The position numbers and the translations under genes are program-made. A stretch of DNA of 64,000 bases from a bacterium (GTDB taxonomy: Bacteria; Cyanobacteriota; Vampirovibrionia; Gastranaerophilales; Gastranaerophilaceae): positions 49,369 through 113,368 of the forward strand of contig JAFVAR010000023.1 in assembly GCA_017480425.1 (NCBI GenBank), written 5' to 3'. The notes under the pieces are model-generated. The model had not been told where the DNA came from, did no database searches, and saw only the letters and a list, made by a program, of their open reading frames with translations. Below, piece by piece: positions 34,785 to 43,759 of the stretch (within the stretch, counting starts at the first letter, position 1; each line of letters opens with the position of its first letter).

Positions 34785-36398
34785 ATGAGTAGTTATAAAT
34801 TGGCAAACCTTATAAGGGCGAGATTTCCGCTCATTTACATTACTACATTTGAAGAGGACAGAGTTACTAAATATATTTCCTCTGTAGTAACCGATGAAAA
34901 ACAGGTTAAATTTCCCCGTGAAATATATCAATGGACTCAAACCGTTGGTCTATACAATCAAACACAACAAAAAAGGATTCCCGATACAGAGAGCCCTTGC
35001 AAAGCTCTTGAATACATCCGCAAGGTTGATAAAGACTCCGTTTTCATACTATATGATTTTCATATAAATTTCGGGCCAAAAAACAGAACGCCTGATTACA
35101 ATGTAATAAGAAAAGTACGTGATATAATTCCGGATTTAAAACTGGGGCAGGTAAGAAAAACTGTATTTTTCGTATCACCTGAACTATTGATTCCGGAATC
35201 TTTGCAAAAAGAAATCACAATATATGATTTTCCGCTTCCTGACTTGGAAGAAATCCGTAAAAAACTTGAAAGTATGATTAAGCAAAACTTAAATGTTGAA
35301 AATACTCTAACTGAAGAAGAGAAAGACAAATTATGCAAAGCAGCACTCGGATTAACTCTGCAAGAGGCAGAGAGCGCATTTGCTTTAGCTATGGTAAACG
35401 ACGGAAAAATTGATATTAAAGACCTGCCCATAATCTTAGAAGAAAAAGTTCAGGTTATAAAAAAGACCGGCATTTTGGAATTTATAAAATCAGATTATTC
35501 AATAAAAGATATAGGTGGTTTAGATAACCTTAAAAAATGGCTTTTAAAGCGAAATAATTCGTGGTCTGAGCAAGCAAAGAAATATTGCATTCCTGCCCCA
35601 AAAGGCGTGCTTGTAACAGGAGTCCCTGGATGCGGAAAGAGCCTTACTGCTAAAGCAATGAGCACAATTTGGCAGCTTCCGCTTTTAAAGTTAGATTTCA
35701 GTAAAGTATTTTCAGGACTTGTAGGAAGTTCAGAGGAAAATATGAGAAGGGCGCTTGCAACCGCAGAAGCAGTAGCTCCTTCTATTCTTTGGATAGATGA
35801 AATAGAAAAAGGGTTGAGCGGACTGGGTTCAAACGGAGACAGCGGAGTTTCGTCTCGAATATTCGGACAGTTTTTGACTTGGATGCAAGAAAAAGAATCC
35901 CCCGTTTTTGTTATTGCTACTGCAAATAACATTAGTAACCTTCCGCCGGAACTTCTCAGAAAAGGACGTTTTGATGAAATCTTCTTTGTTGACTTACCCA
36001 CTTTCGAAGAAAGAAAAGAAATATTCAAACTTCACTTGGAAAAACGACTTAAGGATAAAACTATCGCAAGCGAAATTGTTACCGTTCCAAACTTGTGCAG
36101 TGAACTCGCTAAAATGACAGAAGGTTTTATCGGTTCAGAAATAGAACAGGTAGTGGTTTCAGCTTTATGTGATGCCTTCTTTGAAAGCAGACCTCTAAAA
36201 TTTGAAGATTTAGCGAAAAATATTCAAACAACCGTTCCGCTCTCTACAACACAAAGAGAGCAAATATTATCGCTCAGAGCTTGGGCTAACGTTAGGGCCG
36301 TATCCGCAGCTAAAACGTCTGACAGAACGAATTATAAAAAAGAGATAGATAATGAAAATGTTTCGTCCAGCCGAGGCGGGAGAACATTAGATTTTTAA
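34785..36398 (+). CDS. ycf46: Ycf46-like AAA ATPase
   Basis: The 537-residue AAA protein is the homologue of plastid/cyanobacterial Ycf46. A poorly conserved N-terminal half (RARFPLIYITTFEED) precedes the AAA module: Walker A GVPGCGKS (about 279-286), Walker B ILWIDEIEKG (about 335), the region with RKGRFDEIFFVDLP, and a lid segment. It is likely a hexameric remodeller; Ycf46 has been linked to carbon-dioxide use in cyanobacteria, but no carbon genes are here. The start at 34785 uses AGGAGAGG. DUF1257-like and DUF2997 genes follow, the usual partners. Confidence 0.88.
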   Translation: MSSYKLANLIRARFPLIYITTFEEDRVTKYISSVVTDEKQVKFPREIYQWTQTVGLYNQTQQKRIPDTESPCKALEYIRKVDKDSVFILYDFHINFGPKNRTPDYNVIRKVRDIIPDLKLGQVRKTVFFVSPELLIPESLQKEITIYDFPLPDLEEIRKKLESMIKQNLNVENTLTEEEKDKLCKAALGLTLQEAESAFALAMVNDGKIDIKDLPIILEEKVQVIKKTGILEFIKSDYSIKDIGGLDNLKKWLLKRNNSWSEQAKKYCIPAPKGVLVTGVPGCGKSLTAKAMSTIWQLPLLKLDFSKVFSGLVGSSEENMRRALATAEAVAPSILWIDEIEKGLSGLGSNGDSGVSSRIFGQFLTWMQEKESPVFVIATANNISNLPPELLRKGRFDEIFFVDLPTFEERKEIFKLHLEKRLKDKTIASEIVTVPNLCSELAKMTEGFIGSEIEQVVVSALCDAFFESRPLKFEDLAKNIQTTVPLSTTQREQILSLRAWANVRAVSAAKTSDRTNYKKEIDNENVSSSRGGRTLDF

Positions 36399-36413
36399 AT
36401 ACAGGAGAAAATT

Positions 36414-36971
36414 ATGTCTTGCGAAGTTATAGCATTACCATACGCACTTGCTTTTATTATAGGTAAAATCGTTGCAAACAATGCACTGAGCGATGCAGCA
36501 TCAAATAAAATAGATGAGTTGTACAAAAAAGAGTACGGAACAACATATAGTGACGACTACCTACAAAATGCGTACAACAAAGAACCTGAGTTTATGATAA
36601 CTGATTGTCATTTTATAGAAAAAGAGTACGAAACACCTTTTACAAATAAAGATATTTTAATAAAAACGCTTGAAGAACACGGTGTTCAGAATATTAAGGA
36701 CAGTCATAAAGAAATCAGCGGAGAAGTTGAAGGATATATTTTGAGCTTTACCCAAAATGACACTCAAAGCCCGTATTTATTAAAAATCAAATGTCCTGAG
36801 GAGAAAAGTTCGGACGAGAAAGTTGAGGATTTAAATTCCGAATATTCAATGAATGTTCAAGAAGATGTATATTTAAAAATTCTTGACAAAATTAAGCAAA
36901 ATAACATGCAGCTTGAAAGCGAAGAAGTTGATGAAGATAATACAATAACACTTACAATAAACTTAGATTAA
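36414..36971 (+). CDS. DUF1257 (Ycf35-like) protein
   Basis: The 185-residue protein follows ycf46 after 15 bases. The C-terminal half has TPFTNKDILIKTLEEHGVQNI, then a strand-rich part, then EDVYLKILDKIKQNNMQLESEEVDEDNTITLTI, which matches the Y...V...A...GY-L--EE--DGTI-L pattern of DUF1257/Ycf35. The Asn-rich N-terminal 60 residues are an addition. Family identification rests on this pattern and on context. Function is not known. Confidence 0.65.
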   Translation: MSCEVIALPYALAFIIGKIVANNALSDAASNKIDELYKKEYGTTYSDDYLQNAYNKEPEFMITDCHFIEKEYETPFTNKDILIKTLEEHGVQNIKDSHKEISGEVEGYILSFTQNDTQSPYLLKIKCPEEKSSDEKVEDLNSEYSMNVQEDVYLKILDKIKQNNMQLESEEVDEDNTITLTINLD

Positions 36972-36982
36972 AGGATACAAGT

Positions 36983-37195
36983 ATGTCTGATAAAAAATTA
37001 AAAATAAAACTTCTCCCCAACGGAGAAATTCATATGGAAACAATCGGTGTAAAAGGTAAAAAATGTCTGGATTACATCGATGTATTAAAGAAATTAACAG
37101 ATGCTAAAATACTTGATACAAAACACACACAAGAGTATTATGAGGCAGAAAGCACTGTTTCCGGCGATAATATCACTGAAATAAGATTTGACTAA
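36983..37195 (+). CDS. DUF2997 protein (70 aa)
   Basis: KIKLLPNGEIHMETIGVKGKKCLDYI...EYYE fits DUF2997 (small proteins with an initial beta-strand pair, a conserved Cys in GKxC, and a final EYY). These are usually encoded beside ycf46 and DUF1257. The Cys is at about residue 28. Third gene of the trio, 11 bases after the previous stop; a promoter for atp follows. Confidence 0.8.
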   Translation: MSDKKLKIKLLPNGEIHMETIGVKGKKCLDYIDVLKKLTDAKILDTKHTQEYYEAESTVSGDNITEIRFD

Positions 37196-37223
37196 TATAC
37201 AACAAAAATATGACAGTAAAGAA

Positions 37224-37252
37224 TTGCACATATCTAAAATTTGTGCTAATAT
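37224..37252 (+). promoter_or_regulatory. Promoter of the atp operon
   Basis: TTGCAC, 17 bases, TAATAT, located 23 bases before the atpB start. This is a typical sigma-70-type arrangement. Confidence 0.65.
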
Positions 37253-37275
37253 AGACAAGAAGAGAGAGGTTTTTG

Positions 37276-37971
37276 GTGAGCGAAGGGCACTGGATAGTAA
37301 ATACCGTAATAGGCGGACACCCAATGGCGTTCAATATGGATACACTTGTTGCAATGTGGGCAGCAATGTTATTTTTGTTGTTTATTTCATTTTTAACAAC
37401 AAGAAACTTATCTATATTTCCCGGCAAACTCCAATTTTTTATGGAGAATATCCTCGGGTATTTTGATAACCTCATAAAAGGTATGATTCAAAAAGACGGA
37501 GAAAAACATTTTCCGCTTATTGCATCGTTGTTTTTATTTATAGTGACTGCAAATCTTATGGGACAACTTCCTCTAAAAATGATAGAACTCAAGAGCGGAG
37601 AAATAGCATCACCTACAAACGACATAAATTTGACAGCAGGACTTGCAATAATCGTTCTCGTGTACTACGTTTCAGCAGGTCTTATGAAAAAGAAAGGCAA
37701 ATTCCTTCTTCACGAATTTTCTTTTGTAGGAATTATTTCAATGCTTGTTGAAATATTAGAATTGTTTACAAGACCTTTAACGTTGGCACTCCGTCTTTTC
37801 GGAAACATACTTGCAGGAGAAATCTTAATAACGGCACTTCTCGGGCTTTGTGCTTGGGGATTACCGCTTCCTATTATGTTTTTTGAAATATTAGTAGCGT
37901 GCGTTCAAGCTCTTGTATTCACAATGCTTACGACTGTATACATTGCGACAGCAGTGAATGACGAACATTAA
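37276..37971 (+). CDS. atpB: F0F1 ATP synthase subunit a
   Basis: The 231-residue membrane subunit forms the ion half-channels next to the c-ring. Seen: HPMAFNMDTLVAMWAAML at the start, TANLMGQLPL, and LTLALRLFGNILAGEI with the essential Arg (in LR-LFGN), and a later Glu/His-bearing helix. GTG start, GAGAGGT upstream. First gene of the operon a-c-b'-b-delta-alpha-gamma; atpI is not visible upstream. Confidence 0.93.
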   Translation: MSEGHWIVNTVIGGHPMAFNMDTLVAMWAAMLFLLFISFLTTRNLSIFPGKLQFFMENILGYFDNLIKGMIQKDGEKHFPLIASLFLFIVTANLMGQLPLKMIELKSGEIASPTNDINLTAGLAIIVLVYYVSAGLMKKKGKFLLHEFSFVGIISMLVEILELFTRPLTLALRLFGNILAGEILITALLGLCAWGLPLPIMFFEILVACVQALVFTMLTTVYIATAVNDEH

Positions 37972-37980
37972 AACAATAAT

Positions 37981-38020
37981 TCCCTCGCCTTGCCGGAGAG
38001 GGGGAGAGGGAAATTTCCCG
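37981..38020. repeat. GC-rich palindromic element between atpB and atpE
   Basis: CCCTCGCCTTGCCGGAGAGG... followed by GGGAGAGGGAAA in an AT-rich setting; the CCCTC and GAGGG arms can pair. It resembles the G-rich/C-rich intergenic palindromes widespread in bacteria. It may shape the mRNA between the a and c genes, where expression ratio changes. Confidence 0.5.
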
Positions 38021-38054
38021 AACATAAATATATATAAAATATAGGAGATTAAAA

Positions 38055-38300
38055 ATGGAAGACGTAAAAACAATTTCAGATTTAGCACAATTAGGCGCAG
38101 GTATTGCAATGGGCTTTGGTGCAACAGGTGCAGGACTTGGTATTGGTATTGCAACAAAAGGTTTGATGGAAGGTATTTCACGTCAGCCTGAAATCGCAGG
38201 TAAGGCAGTAGGTTTCTTCCTTGTCGGTGCAGCTTTGGCAGAAGCTTGTGCAATTTACGCACTGGTTATTGCAATGAAACTTTCAGGAATGATGGGATAG
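38055..38300 (+). CDS. atpE: F0F1 ATP synthase subunit c
   Basis: The 81-residue double-helix protein forms the rotor ring. The ion-binding carboxylate is Glu63 in LAEACAIYAL; the loop between helices is RQPE (43-46). Gln at the helix-1 position and Ser/Thr after the Glu, which mark Na+-coupled rings, are replaced by Ile and Ala, so H+ coupling is more likely. TAGGAG precedes the start. About 80 bases, including a palindromic element, separate it from atpB. Confidence 0.95.
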   Translation: MEDVKTISDLAQLGAGIAMGFGATGAGLGIGIATKGLMEGISRQPEIAGKAVGFFLVGAALAEACAIYALVIAMKLSGMMG

Positions 38301-38410
38301 CTTTTGACAAAAGGTGCGAACCAACCGGTAATCTATTAAAAAGGGAGACATGTGACAGCAAAATAATTCAGTAGTTTAGAAGGATGTCTCCCGCACAAAG
38401 GTTAAAAAAT

Positions 38411-38893
38411 ATGGAATTTAATGCAACATTTTTAGCAACAATCATTTCATTTCTCATCTTTGTTTATCTTATGAACAAAGTATTATACGAACCTGTCAGA
38501 AGAATCGTGAACGAAAGGCATGATTTTATTGAAGGGAATTATTCCGATGCTGACAATAATAACGCTAAGGCAGAGGAGCTAAGTGAAAAAAGAGAAGAAG
38601 AATTGAAAGAAGCTAAAGATAATGCAAAAGCTAAGTACAATGAGCTTATCGACAATTATAAGAATCAGAAATCAGAAATAGTAAAAAATGCACAGGAAGA
38701 GACTTCAAAAGAGTTAGAGGATGCTTATAACAATTTGAATAATGTTTCAAACGAGGCAAAAGAAAAATTGAAAGGCTCTATGACTGATTTAGCAAATGAT
38801 ATTGTTGAAAAAGTAATTGGGTACAGAAGTGAGATTCAGGGGTTTGATGATGAAGAAGTTAACAAAATTCTTTATCATAAGAAAGGCATGTAA
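38411..38893 (+). CDS. F0F1 ATP synthase b-type subunit (b')
   Basis: The 160-residue stator stalk protein has one N-terminal membrane helix (TIISFLIFVYLMNKVL), then YEPVRRIVNER, typical of b/b', and a long Lys/Glu-rich coiled coil. Two consecutive b-like genes are the cyanobacterial/plastid arrangement (b' then b). The start at 38411 is chosen because AAAGG precedes it and it gives the expected N-terminus; an in-frame ATG at 38384 adds nine polar residues. The stop shares a base with the next start (TAATG). Confidence 0.88.
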   Translation: MEFNATFLATIISFLIFVYLMNKVLYEPVRRIVNERHDFIEGNYSDADNNNAKAEELSEKREEELKEAKDNAKAKYNELIDNYKNQKSEIVKNAQEETSKELEDAYNNLNNVSNEAKEKLKGSMTDLANDIVEKVIGYRSEIQGFDDEEVNKILYHKKGM

Positions 38894-39396
38894 TGTTTGA
38901 GTCATTTTTAAACTATATATCTCGAACAAATTTGTTCAATTTTATAATATTTGCCGGAATTATAGCATTCCTATTCATAAAGTTGAACGTAATCGGCATT
39001 CTTAATGCAGGCAAAGAGTCCGTAGCCGAGGATATAGAAGATTCAAATAATGCAAAAAAAGAATCAGAGGAGAACCTTAAGTCCATTGAAGATACACTGT
39101 CTCACCTTTCGGAAGAAATTGACGAAATCATAAAAAATTCCGAAGATAATGCAAATTTAGTCGGAGAAAAAATCGTCTCTGATGCAAATTCTGTTGCAGA
39201 AAATATAAAAACAAATTCTCTAAAATTAGTGGAAAACAGAGCCGAACTTTTAAGAAATGACTTAATTCAAAAAGCATCGCTTGTTTCTGTCGAAATTGCA
39301 AAAAAACAAATTTTAGAAGAACTTGAAAGAAATAAAGAACTTCACGCAAAACTAATTGACGAAAGCGTAGAAGCAATTAACGGAGTTAATTTATAA
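38893..39396 (+). CDS. atpF: F0F1 ATP synthase subunit b
   Basis: 167 residues: N-terminal membrane helix (LFNFIIFAGIIAFLFI) and a Glu/Asp/Lys-rich coil. It is the second b-type subunit of the pair. It starts within the stop of b' (TAATG) and ends directly against the delta gene, so translation is coupled. Divergent in sequence, as b subunits usually are. Confidence 0.85.
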   Translation: MFESFLNYISRTNLFNFIIFAGIIAFLFIKLNVIGILNAGKESVAEDIEDSNNAKKESEENLKSIEDTLSHLSEEIDEIIKNSEDNANLVGEKIVSDANSVAENIKTNSLKLVENRAELLRNDLIQKASLVSVEIAKKQILEELERNKELHAKLIDESVEAINGVNL

Positions 39397-39942
39397 ATGT
39401 CAGAAATTGTAGCAAAAAGATGGGCATCTGCTCTTATAGATTTAACAAAAGAGGATGAAAGTCTGACATCAGAAAGTATTTTACAAAACCTAAAAGATGT
39501 GTCGGATACTTTTAATTCGTCAGAAGAATTAAAAAATGCAATTAACAATCCGTCTGTTTCGGTTGAAGAAAAACAAATTGTACTTTCCAAACTGTATCAG
39601 GGTAAGATTTCTCCTATAATATACAATTTTCTGTACGTTTTAAATCTAAAAAAAAGGCTTAATATAATAAATGAAATAGCAGATGAATATGAAAAAGAAA
39701 CCGAACGTTTAAATAATATCGTCAGAGTTGACATAACTTCAGCAATAGAAATTGACGAAGATAAAAAACAAGAATTAAAGTCAAAAATAGAAAATAAAAT
39801 ACATAAGGAAATAAAAGCTGATTGGAAGATCAATAACGAAATTATAGCAGGCTTAGTGTTTGATATCAATGGAACTGTTGTTGATAACAGCATAAAACAC
39901 AAGCTTGTGGAACTAAGTGAAAATATAATAAAAAATGCATAA
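39397..39942 (+). CDS. atpH: F0F1 ATP synthase subunit delta
   Basis: 181 residues. The pattern [13 protein letters not shown] at the start, [32 protein letters not shown], and [19 protein letters not shown] near the end are those of OSCP/delta, which links the F1 head to the peripheral stalk. It abuts the b gene and precedes alpha by 20 bases. Confidence 0.92.
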   Translation: MSEIVAKRWASALIDLTKEDESLTSESILQNLKDVSDTFNSSEELKNAINNPSVSVEEKQIVLSKLYQGKISPIIYNFLYVLNLKKRLNIINEIADEYEKETERLNNIVRVDITSAIEIDEDKKQELKSKIENKIHKEIKADWKINNEIIAGLVFDINGTVVDNSIKHKLVELSENIIKNA

Positions 39943-39962
39943 ATATAAAGAAAGGATTAAAA

Positions 39963-41474
39963 ATGACAGTAATAAATCCTGATGAACTCAGTTCAATACT
40001 AAAAGAAAACATCCGAAACTATGATGCAAAAGCAGAAATAACAAACATAGGCAGCGTTCTTGAAGTTGGTGACGGTATTGCAAGAATTTACGGTTTACGC
40101 AATGTCATGTCAAATGAACTGGTTGAATTTGAAGACGGAAAAGGCACTTTAGGGATTACGCTTAACTTGGAAGAAGATAATGTCGGTGTAGTAATCTTAG
40201 GAGAATATACTCATATTAAAGAGGGTATGACAGTAAAAACAACCGGCAGAATCGCATCTGTACCTGTAGGCGATGCTTTAATAGGCAGGATTGTAAACCC
40301 GACAGGCAGACCGATAGACGGCAAGGGGGAAATTCTTACAGATAAAACTCGCCCGATAGAAAGAGTAGCTCCTGGTATCGTTTCAAGAAAATCTGTACAT
40401 CAACCTCTACAAACAGGACTTACGTCAATAGACGCTCTTACACCTATCGGCAGAGGCCAGCGTGAACTTATTATCGGTGACAGACAGACCGGTAAAACTG
40501 CTATTGCTATTGATACAATAATCAACCAAAAAGGCGGGGACGTAATTTGTATTTATGTAGCAATCGGTCAGAAAGCTTCGACTGTCGCACAAATTGCAAA
40601 AACTCTTGAAAAACACGGAGCAATGGATTATTCAATTATCGTTGCCGCTACAGCTAACGAACCTGCTCCGCTGCAATACATTGCGCCATTTGCAGGTGTT
40701 GCAATTGCCGAAGAATTTATGGAACAAGGAAAACACGTTCTTATAGTATATGATGATTTGACAAAACACGCTCAGGCATATCGTGCGATGAGTTTGCTTC
40801 TAAAAAGACCGCCTGGACGTGAAGCTTATCCGGGGGATGTTTTCTATCTTCACTCAAGACTACTTGAAAGAGCGGTAAAATTAAGTGATGAACTGGGCGG
40901 CGGCAGCATTACAGCGCTCCCAATCATTGAAACTCAAGCAGGAGACGTTTCTGCATACATTCCGACTAACGTAATTTCTATTACAGACGGACAAATATTC
41001 TTGGAAACATCACTGTTTAACTCAGGTGTAAGACCCGCAATTAATGCAGGTATTTCCGTATCACGTGTTGGCGGAGCTGCTCAAACAAAAGGTATTAAAC
41101 AAGTTGCAGGTAAATTGAGACTTGACTTGGCTCAATTTAGAGAACTGGAAGCATTTGCTCAATTTGCTTCCGATTTGGATGCCGCAACAAAGAAACAACT
41201 TCTCAGAGGTCAAAAGCTTACAGAAGTTTTAAAACAACCTCAATATAAACCATTAAGTGTTGCACAGCAAGTAACAATTTTGTTTGCTGCAAATGAAGGC
41301 TTCCTGGATGAAGTTGATAATAAGAAAATCAATGAATATAAGAGCGGTTGGTTTGAATACTTTGAGGCAAATCTTCCTGAAATGAGCAAATCCCTTAATG
41401 AAGGATCAAAACTTTCAGATGAAGATATTACAACACTCAGATCAAAGCTTGAAGAGTACGGAAAAACTTTATAA
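39963..41474 (+). CDS. atpA: F0F1 ATP synthase subunit alpha
   Basis: The 503-residue F1 subunit carries a non-catalytic nucleotide site. Seen: [11 protein letters not shown] near the N-terminus, Walker [71 protein letters not shown], and the SVSRVGG segment. AAGGATT precedes the start. The catalytic beta subunit is not downstream. Confidence 0.96.
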   Translation: MTVINPDELSSILKENIRNYDAKAEITNIGSVLEVGDGIARIYGLRNVMSNELVEFEDGKGTLGITLNLEEDNVGVVILGEYTHIKEGMTVKTTGRIASVPVGDALIGRIVNPTGRPIDGKGEILTDKTRPIERVAPGIVSRKSVHQPLQTGLTSIDALTPIGRGQRELIIGDRQTGKTAIAIDTIINQKGGDVICIYVAIGQKASTVAQIAKTLEKHGAMDYSIIVAATANEPAPLQYIAPFAGVAIAEEFMEQGKHVLIVYDDLTKHAQAYRAMSLLLKRPPGREAYPGDVFYLHSRLLERAVKLSDELGGGSITALPIIETQAGDVSAYIPTNVISITDGQIFLETSLFNSGVRPAINAGISVSRVGGAAQTKGIKQVAGKLRLDLAQFRELEAFAQFASDLDAATKKQLLRGQKLTEVLKQPQYKPLSVAQQVTILFAANEGFLDEVDNKKINEYKSGWFEYFEANLPEMSKSLNEGSKLSDEDITTLRSKLEEYGKTL

Positions 41475-41503
41475 GTAGAAAGTTAACAGGAAGTATTAGA
41501 ATA

Positions 41504-42412
41504 ATGCCAAACTTAAAAGACATAAAAAGCAGAATATCAAGCGTTCAGAATACAAAAAAAATAACAAAAGCTATGAAAATGGTGGCAGCAGCAAAAGTTA
41601 AAAAGGCTGAAACTACTGTAAAAGCAACTCGTCCTTTTTCTGATGAACTGGTTCTGTTATTTGAAAAAACACTGGGCAGAGTTAATGAGTATTCAACACT
41701 TGGCTTGAAGGTTGAAAAAGGTTTAGATAACTATCCTGCACTACTTACTCCCAGAGAAGTCAAAACGGAAGGTTTACTTGTAATGACTTCTAATAAAGGG
41801 CTTGCAGGAGCTTATAATGCAAACATAATTAAAGCTGCTCTGAAAAGAGTTAACAATAACTCTCAAAATGGCATAAAAACTGTAATATATCCTGTAGGTC
41901 AAAAAGCTGTTTCCGCTTTTAAAAACAAATCAGGGAATTTTGAACTTAAAAAAGGATATCTTGCAATTGCAAATAATCCTACTGCAACAGGTGCAAGTCT
42001 TATTGCAGAAGATATAGCAGAAGATTTTGTTTCGGGTGAAATAGACAGTATTGATATTATAACCACTCATTTTAATAACATGATGTCCTATAGTGTTACT
42101 TCCAAAGAGATTTTACCTGTAAAAGCAAAAAAAGCAGACTCAAAAAACATTGACCCCCTAATGGTATTTGAACCTTCTGCGCACGCAATTTTGCAGCAAA
42201 TAGTTCCTATGTATATAACAAACTCAATCTACCAAGCCCTTTTAGAAGCAAATGCGAGTGAACTTGCATCCAGAATGACTGCAATGTCAGCGGCATCAAA
42301 TAATGCGGAAGAAATGATTACGACACTTACAATTGATTATAACAAAGCCCGTCAAGCTGCTATTACGCAAGAACTGGTTGAAATTGTATCGGGAGCTCAA
42401 GGCGTTAGCTAA
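41504..42412 (+). CDS. atpG: F0F1 ATP synthase subunit gamma
   Basis: The 302-residue rotor shaft has the conserved N- and C-terminal coiled helices: NLKDIKSRISSVQNTKKITKAMKMVA at the start and RMTAMSAASNNAEEMI...YNKARQAAITQELVEIVSGA at the end. The light-regulatory Cys-bearing insertion typical of chloroplast gamma is not evident. Last gene of the operon: beta and epsilon are absent from the window, as in cyanobacteria, where they form a separate unit. Confidence 0.95.
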   Translation: MPNLKDIKSRISSVQNTKKITKAMKMVAAAKVKKAETTVKATRPFSDELVLLFEKTLGRVNEYSTLGLKVEKGLDNYPALLTPREVKTEGLLVMTSNKGLAGAYNANIIKAALKRVNNNSQNGIKTVIYPVGQKAVSAFKNKSGNFELKKGYLAIANNPTATGASLIAEDIAEDFVSGEIDSIDIITTHFNNMMSYSVTSKEILPVKAKKADSKNIDPLMVFEPSAHAILQQIVPMYITNSIYQALLEANASELASRMTAMSAASNNAEEMITTLTIDYNKARQAAITQELVEIVSGAQGVS

Positions 42413-42602
42413 GGTTATTTATTTACTTATTTATTTGTAACGTTATGTAACAAAATCTTGAATTTATGTTACGAAATTAAATACATGTGGCACATGCAAT
42501 TATAGGTATGTAATGCAAAGGATTGATTTCCTGTTAGTATAAAAGATTTTGTAAAATAGCGGCATATACACTTGGTCCGTGCTGCAATAAGAGGATACAG
42601 CT

Positions 42603-42914
42603 ATGACAAATATTGATACTAAAATTCAACATGAAGTTGTCCAGAACGCACAGTTTGAAGCTGCCCAAAATGCTAATCGCCAACATGCGGAAAAAAATAA
42701 TGTAAAAGGGTATAACTTTGAAGATAACGGTGCGGTACTAAATGATGTCGGCAAAGAAATAGAAGTTTTTGAGCCGGCCGAAGAAATAAGCGATTTTGAA
42801 GATTCAAGCCAAGAACTGAAATTCAAAATTGTTCAAGAGCCGAAAGAAACGCTGAGAGCGACAGCAAACCAAGAACCTAATGTTGTTAAGGAACTCCTAA
42901 CAGGGGTTGCTTAG
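42603..42914 (+). CDS. Unknown acidic protein (103 aa)
   Basis: Not recognised. It is rich in Gln, Asn and Glu, with an N-terminal amphipathic stretch (QHEVVQNAQFEAAQNANRQH) and an acidic middle (FEPAEEISDFEDSS). No membrane or signal sequence is seen. It has its own upstream region of about 190 bases and is closed by a long terminator hairpin, which supports a real single-gene unit. Confidence 0.6.
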   Translation: MTNIDTKIQHEVVQNAQFEAAQNANRQHAEKNNVKGYNFEDNGAVLNDVGKEIEVFEPAEEISDFEDSSQELKFKIVQEPKETLRATANQEPNVVKELLTGVA

Positions 42915-42944
42915 CCGCATATTTCATATATACGAGGAATTAAG

Positions 42945-43005
42945 ACATTAAGTCTTTCGAAAGAAGCGGTAATATCTTCTTTTTAAAAGACTTAATGTTT
43001 TTTTA
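42945..43005. terminator. Long hairpin terminator
   Basis: ACATTAAGTCTTT and AAAGACTTAATGT form a 13-bp outer stem, with an inner GAAAGAAG/CTTCTTTTT-type pairing; a T-rich tract follows on the plus strand. It ends the 103-residue gene and faces the convergent minus-strand genes. Confidence 0.8.
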
Positions 43006-43027
43006 TTTTATTATATACTCCTCTGCT

Positions 43028-43255
43028 TTACTTTTTTTTAATAACAAAACCGCATTTTGTACAAGCTAAAACAGTTCCTGTACTATCTACAGGCATAAAA
43101 TTATGTTCACAGTGCAATGCATCATCACTCTGTTCGGATATAATATTTCCTTCCTCATCAAGCATAATCCCTTCTTTATATATATGCTGCGGATTAGCAC
43201 TTTTTCCCCGTTTGTTTTTATTAAGCCATTTTACAAAAATTTCAACTATATACAT
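43028..43255 (-). CDS. Small zinc-ribbon-like protein (75 aa)
   Basis: The C-terminal half has CEHNFM and CTKCGFV, a C-x-H...CxxC metal site. The N-terminus is basic. It starts 6 bases after cdd in the same direction, with no strong ribosome-binding site; an internal ATG at 43165 (after GAAGGG) would give a 45-residue protein with the whole metal site. No family assigned. Confidence 0.6.
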   Translation of the reverse strand: MYIVEIFVKWLNKNKRGKSANPQHIYKEGIMLDEEGNIISEQSDDALHCEHNFMPVDSTGTVLACTKCGFVIKKK

Positions 43256-43261
43256 AATAAT

Positions 43262-43645
43262 CTAAATTTTAAATCCATAAGGCAAATATTCACTAAGTTT
43301 TCTAATATTAAGATTGCTAAGTGATTCTGTAATAATTTCGACTTCGTTATCACCTTGAAACTCATACATAACTTGTCTGCAAGCACCACAAGGGTTGCAG
43401 TCATCAGAATTAGGGGAATATATTGCAACAGCAAGAATTTCTCTCTCCCCCTCTGATACAGCCTTAAATATAGCGCATCTTTCAGCACAAATAGTCATTC
43501 CAAATGAAGAATTTTCAACGTTGCACCCTGTATATATTTTTCCACTTTTTGCCAAAACTGCAGCACCTACAGCAAATCTGGAAAACGGGGAATATGATTG
43601 TTTTGAAGCATCTTTTGCCAAATTCATTAACTCATGATAATCCAT
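43262..43645 (-). CDS. cdd: Cytidine deaminase
   Basis: The 127-residue enzyme deaminates cytidine and deoxycytidine to uridine in pyrimidine salvage. Seen: SPFSRFAVGAA, NVENSSFGMTICAERCAIF with the zinc Cys/catalytic Glu, and NPCGACRQVMYEF with the CxxC zinc pair. This is the short homotetrameric form. It is followed 6 bases later by the small zinc-ribbon-like gene. Confidence 0.95.
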   Translation of the reverse strand: MDYHELMNLAKDASKQSYSPFSRFAVGAAVLAKSGKIYTGCNVENSSFGMTICAERCAIFKAVSEGEREILAVAIYSPNSDDCNPCGACRQVMYEFQGDNEVEIITESLSNLNIRKLSEYLPYGFKI

Positions 43646-43759
43646 ATATTAATCTCACTATATAAAAATTACGGACTTTCACCCAATTTACAAATCTAAT
43701 ATACTATTTTTTCAAAAAAATAAATCATCTTGTTGATGGATTCGTTATTACTTTGCAAA

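Noticed and set aside
43170..43190. TTTATATATATGC match to the novel promoter box
   Set aside because: It lies inside the small zinc-ribbon-like gene on the other strand, has no upstream CAATT box at 17 bases, and no plus-strand gene follows.
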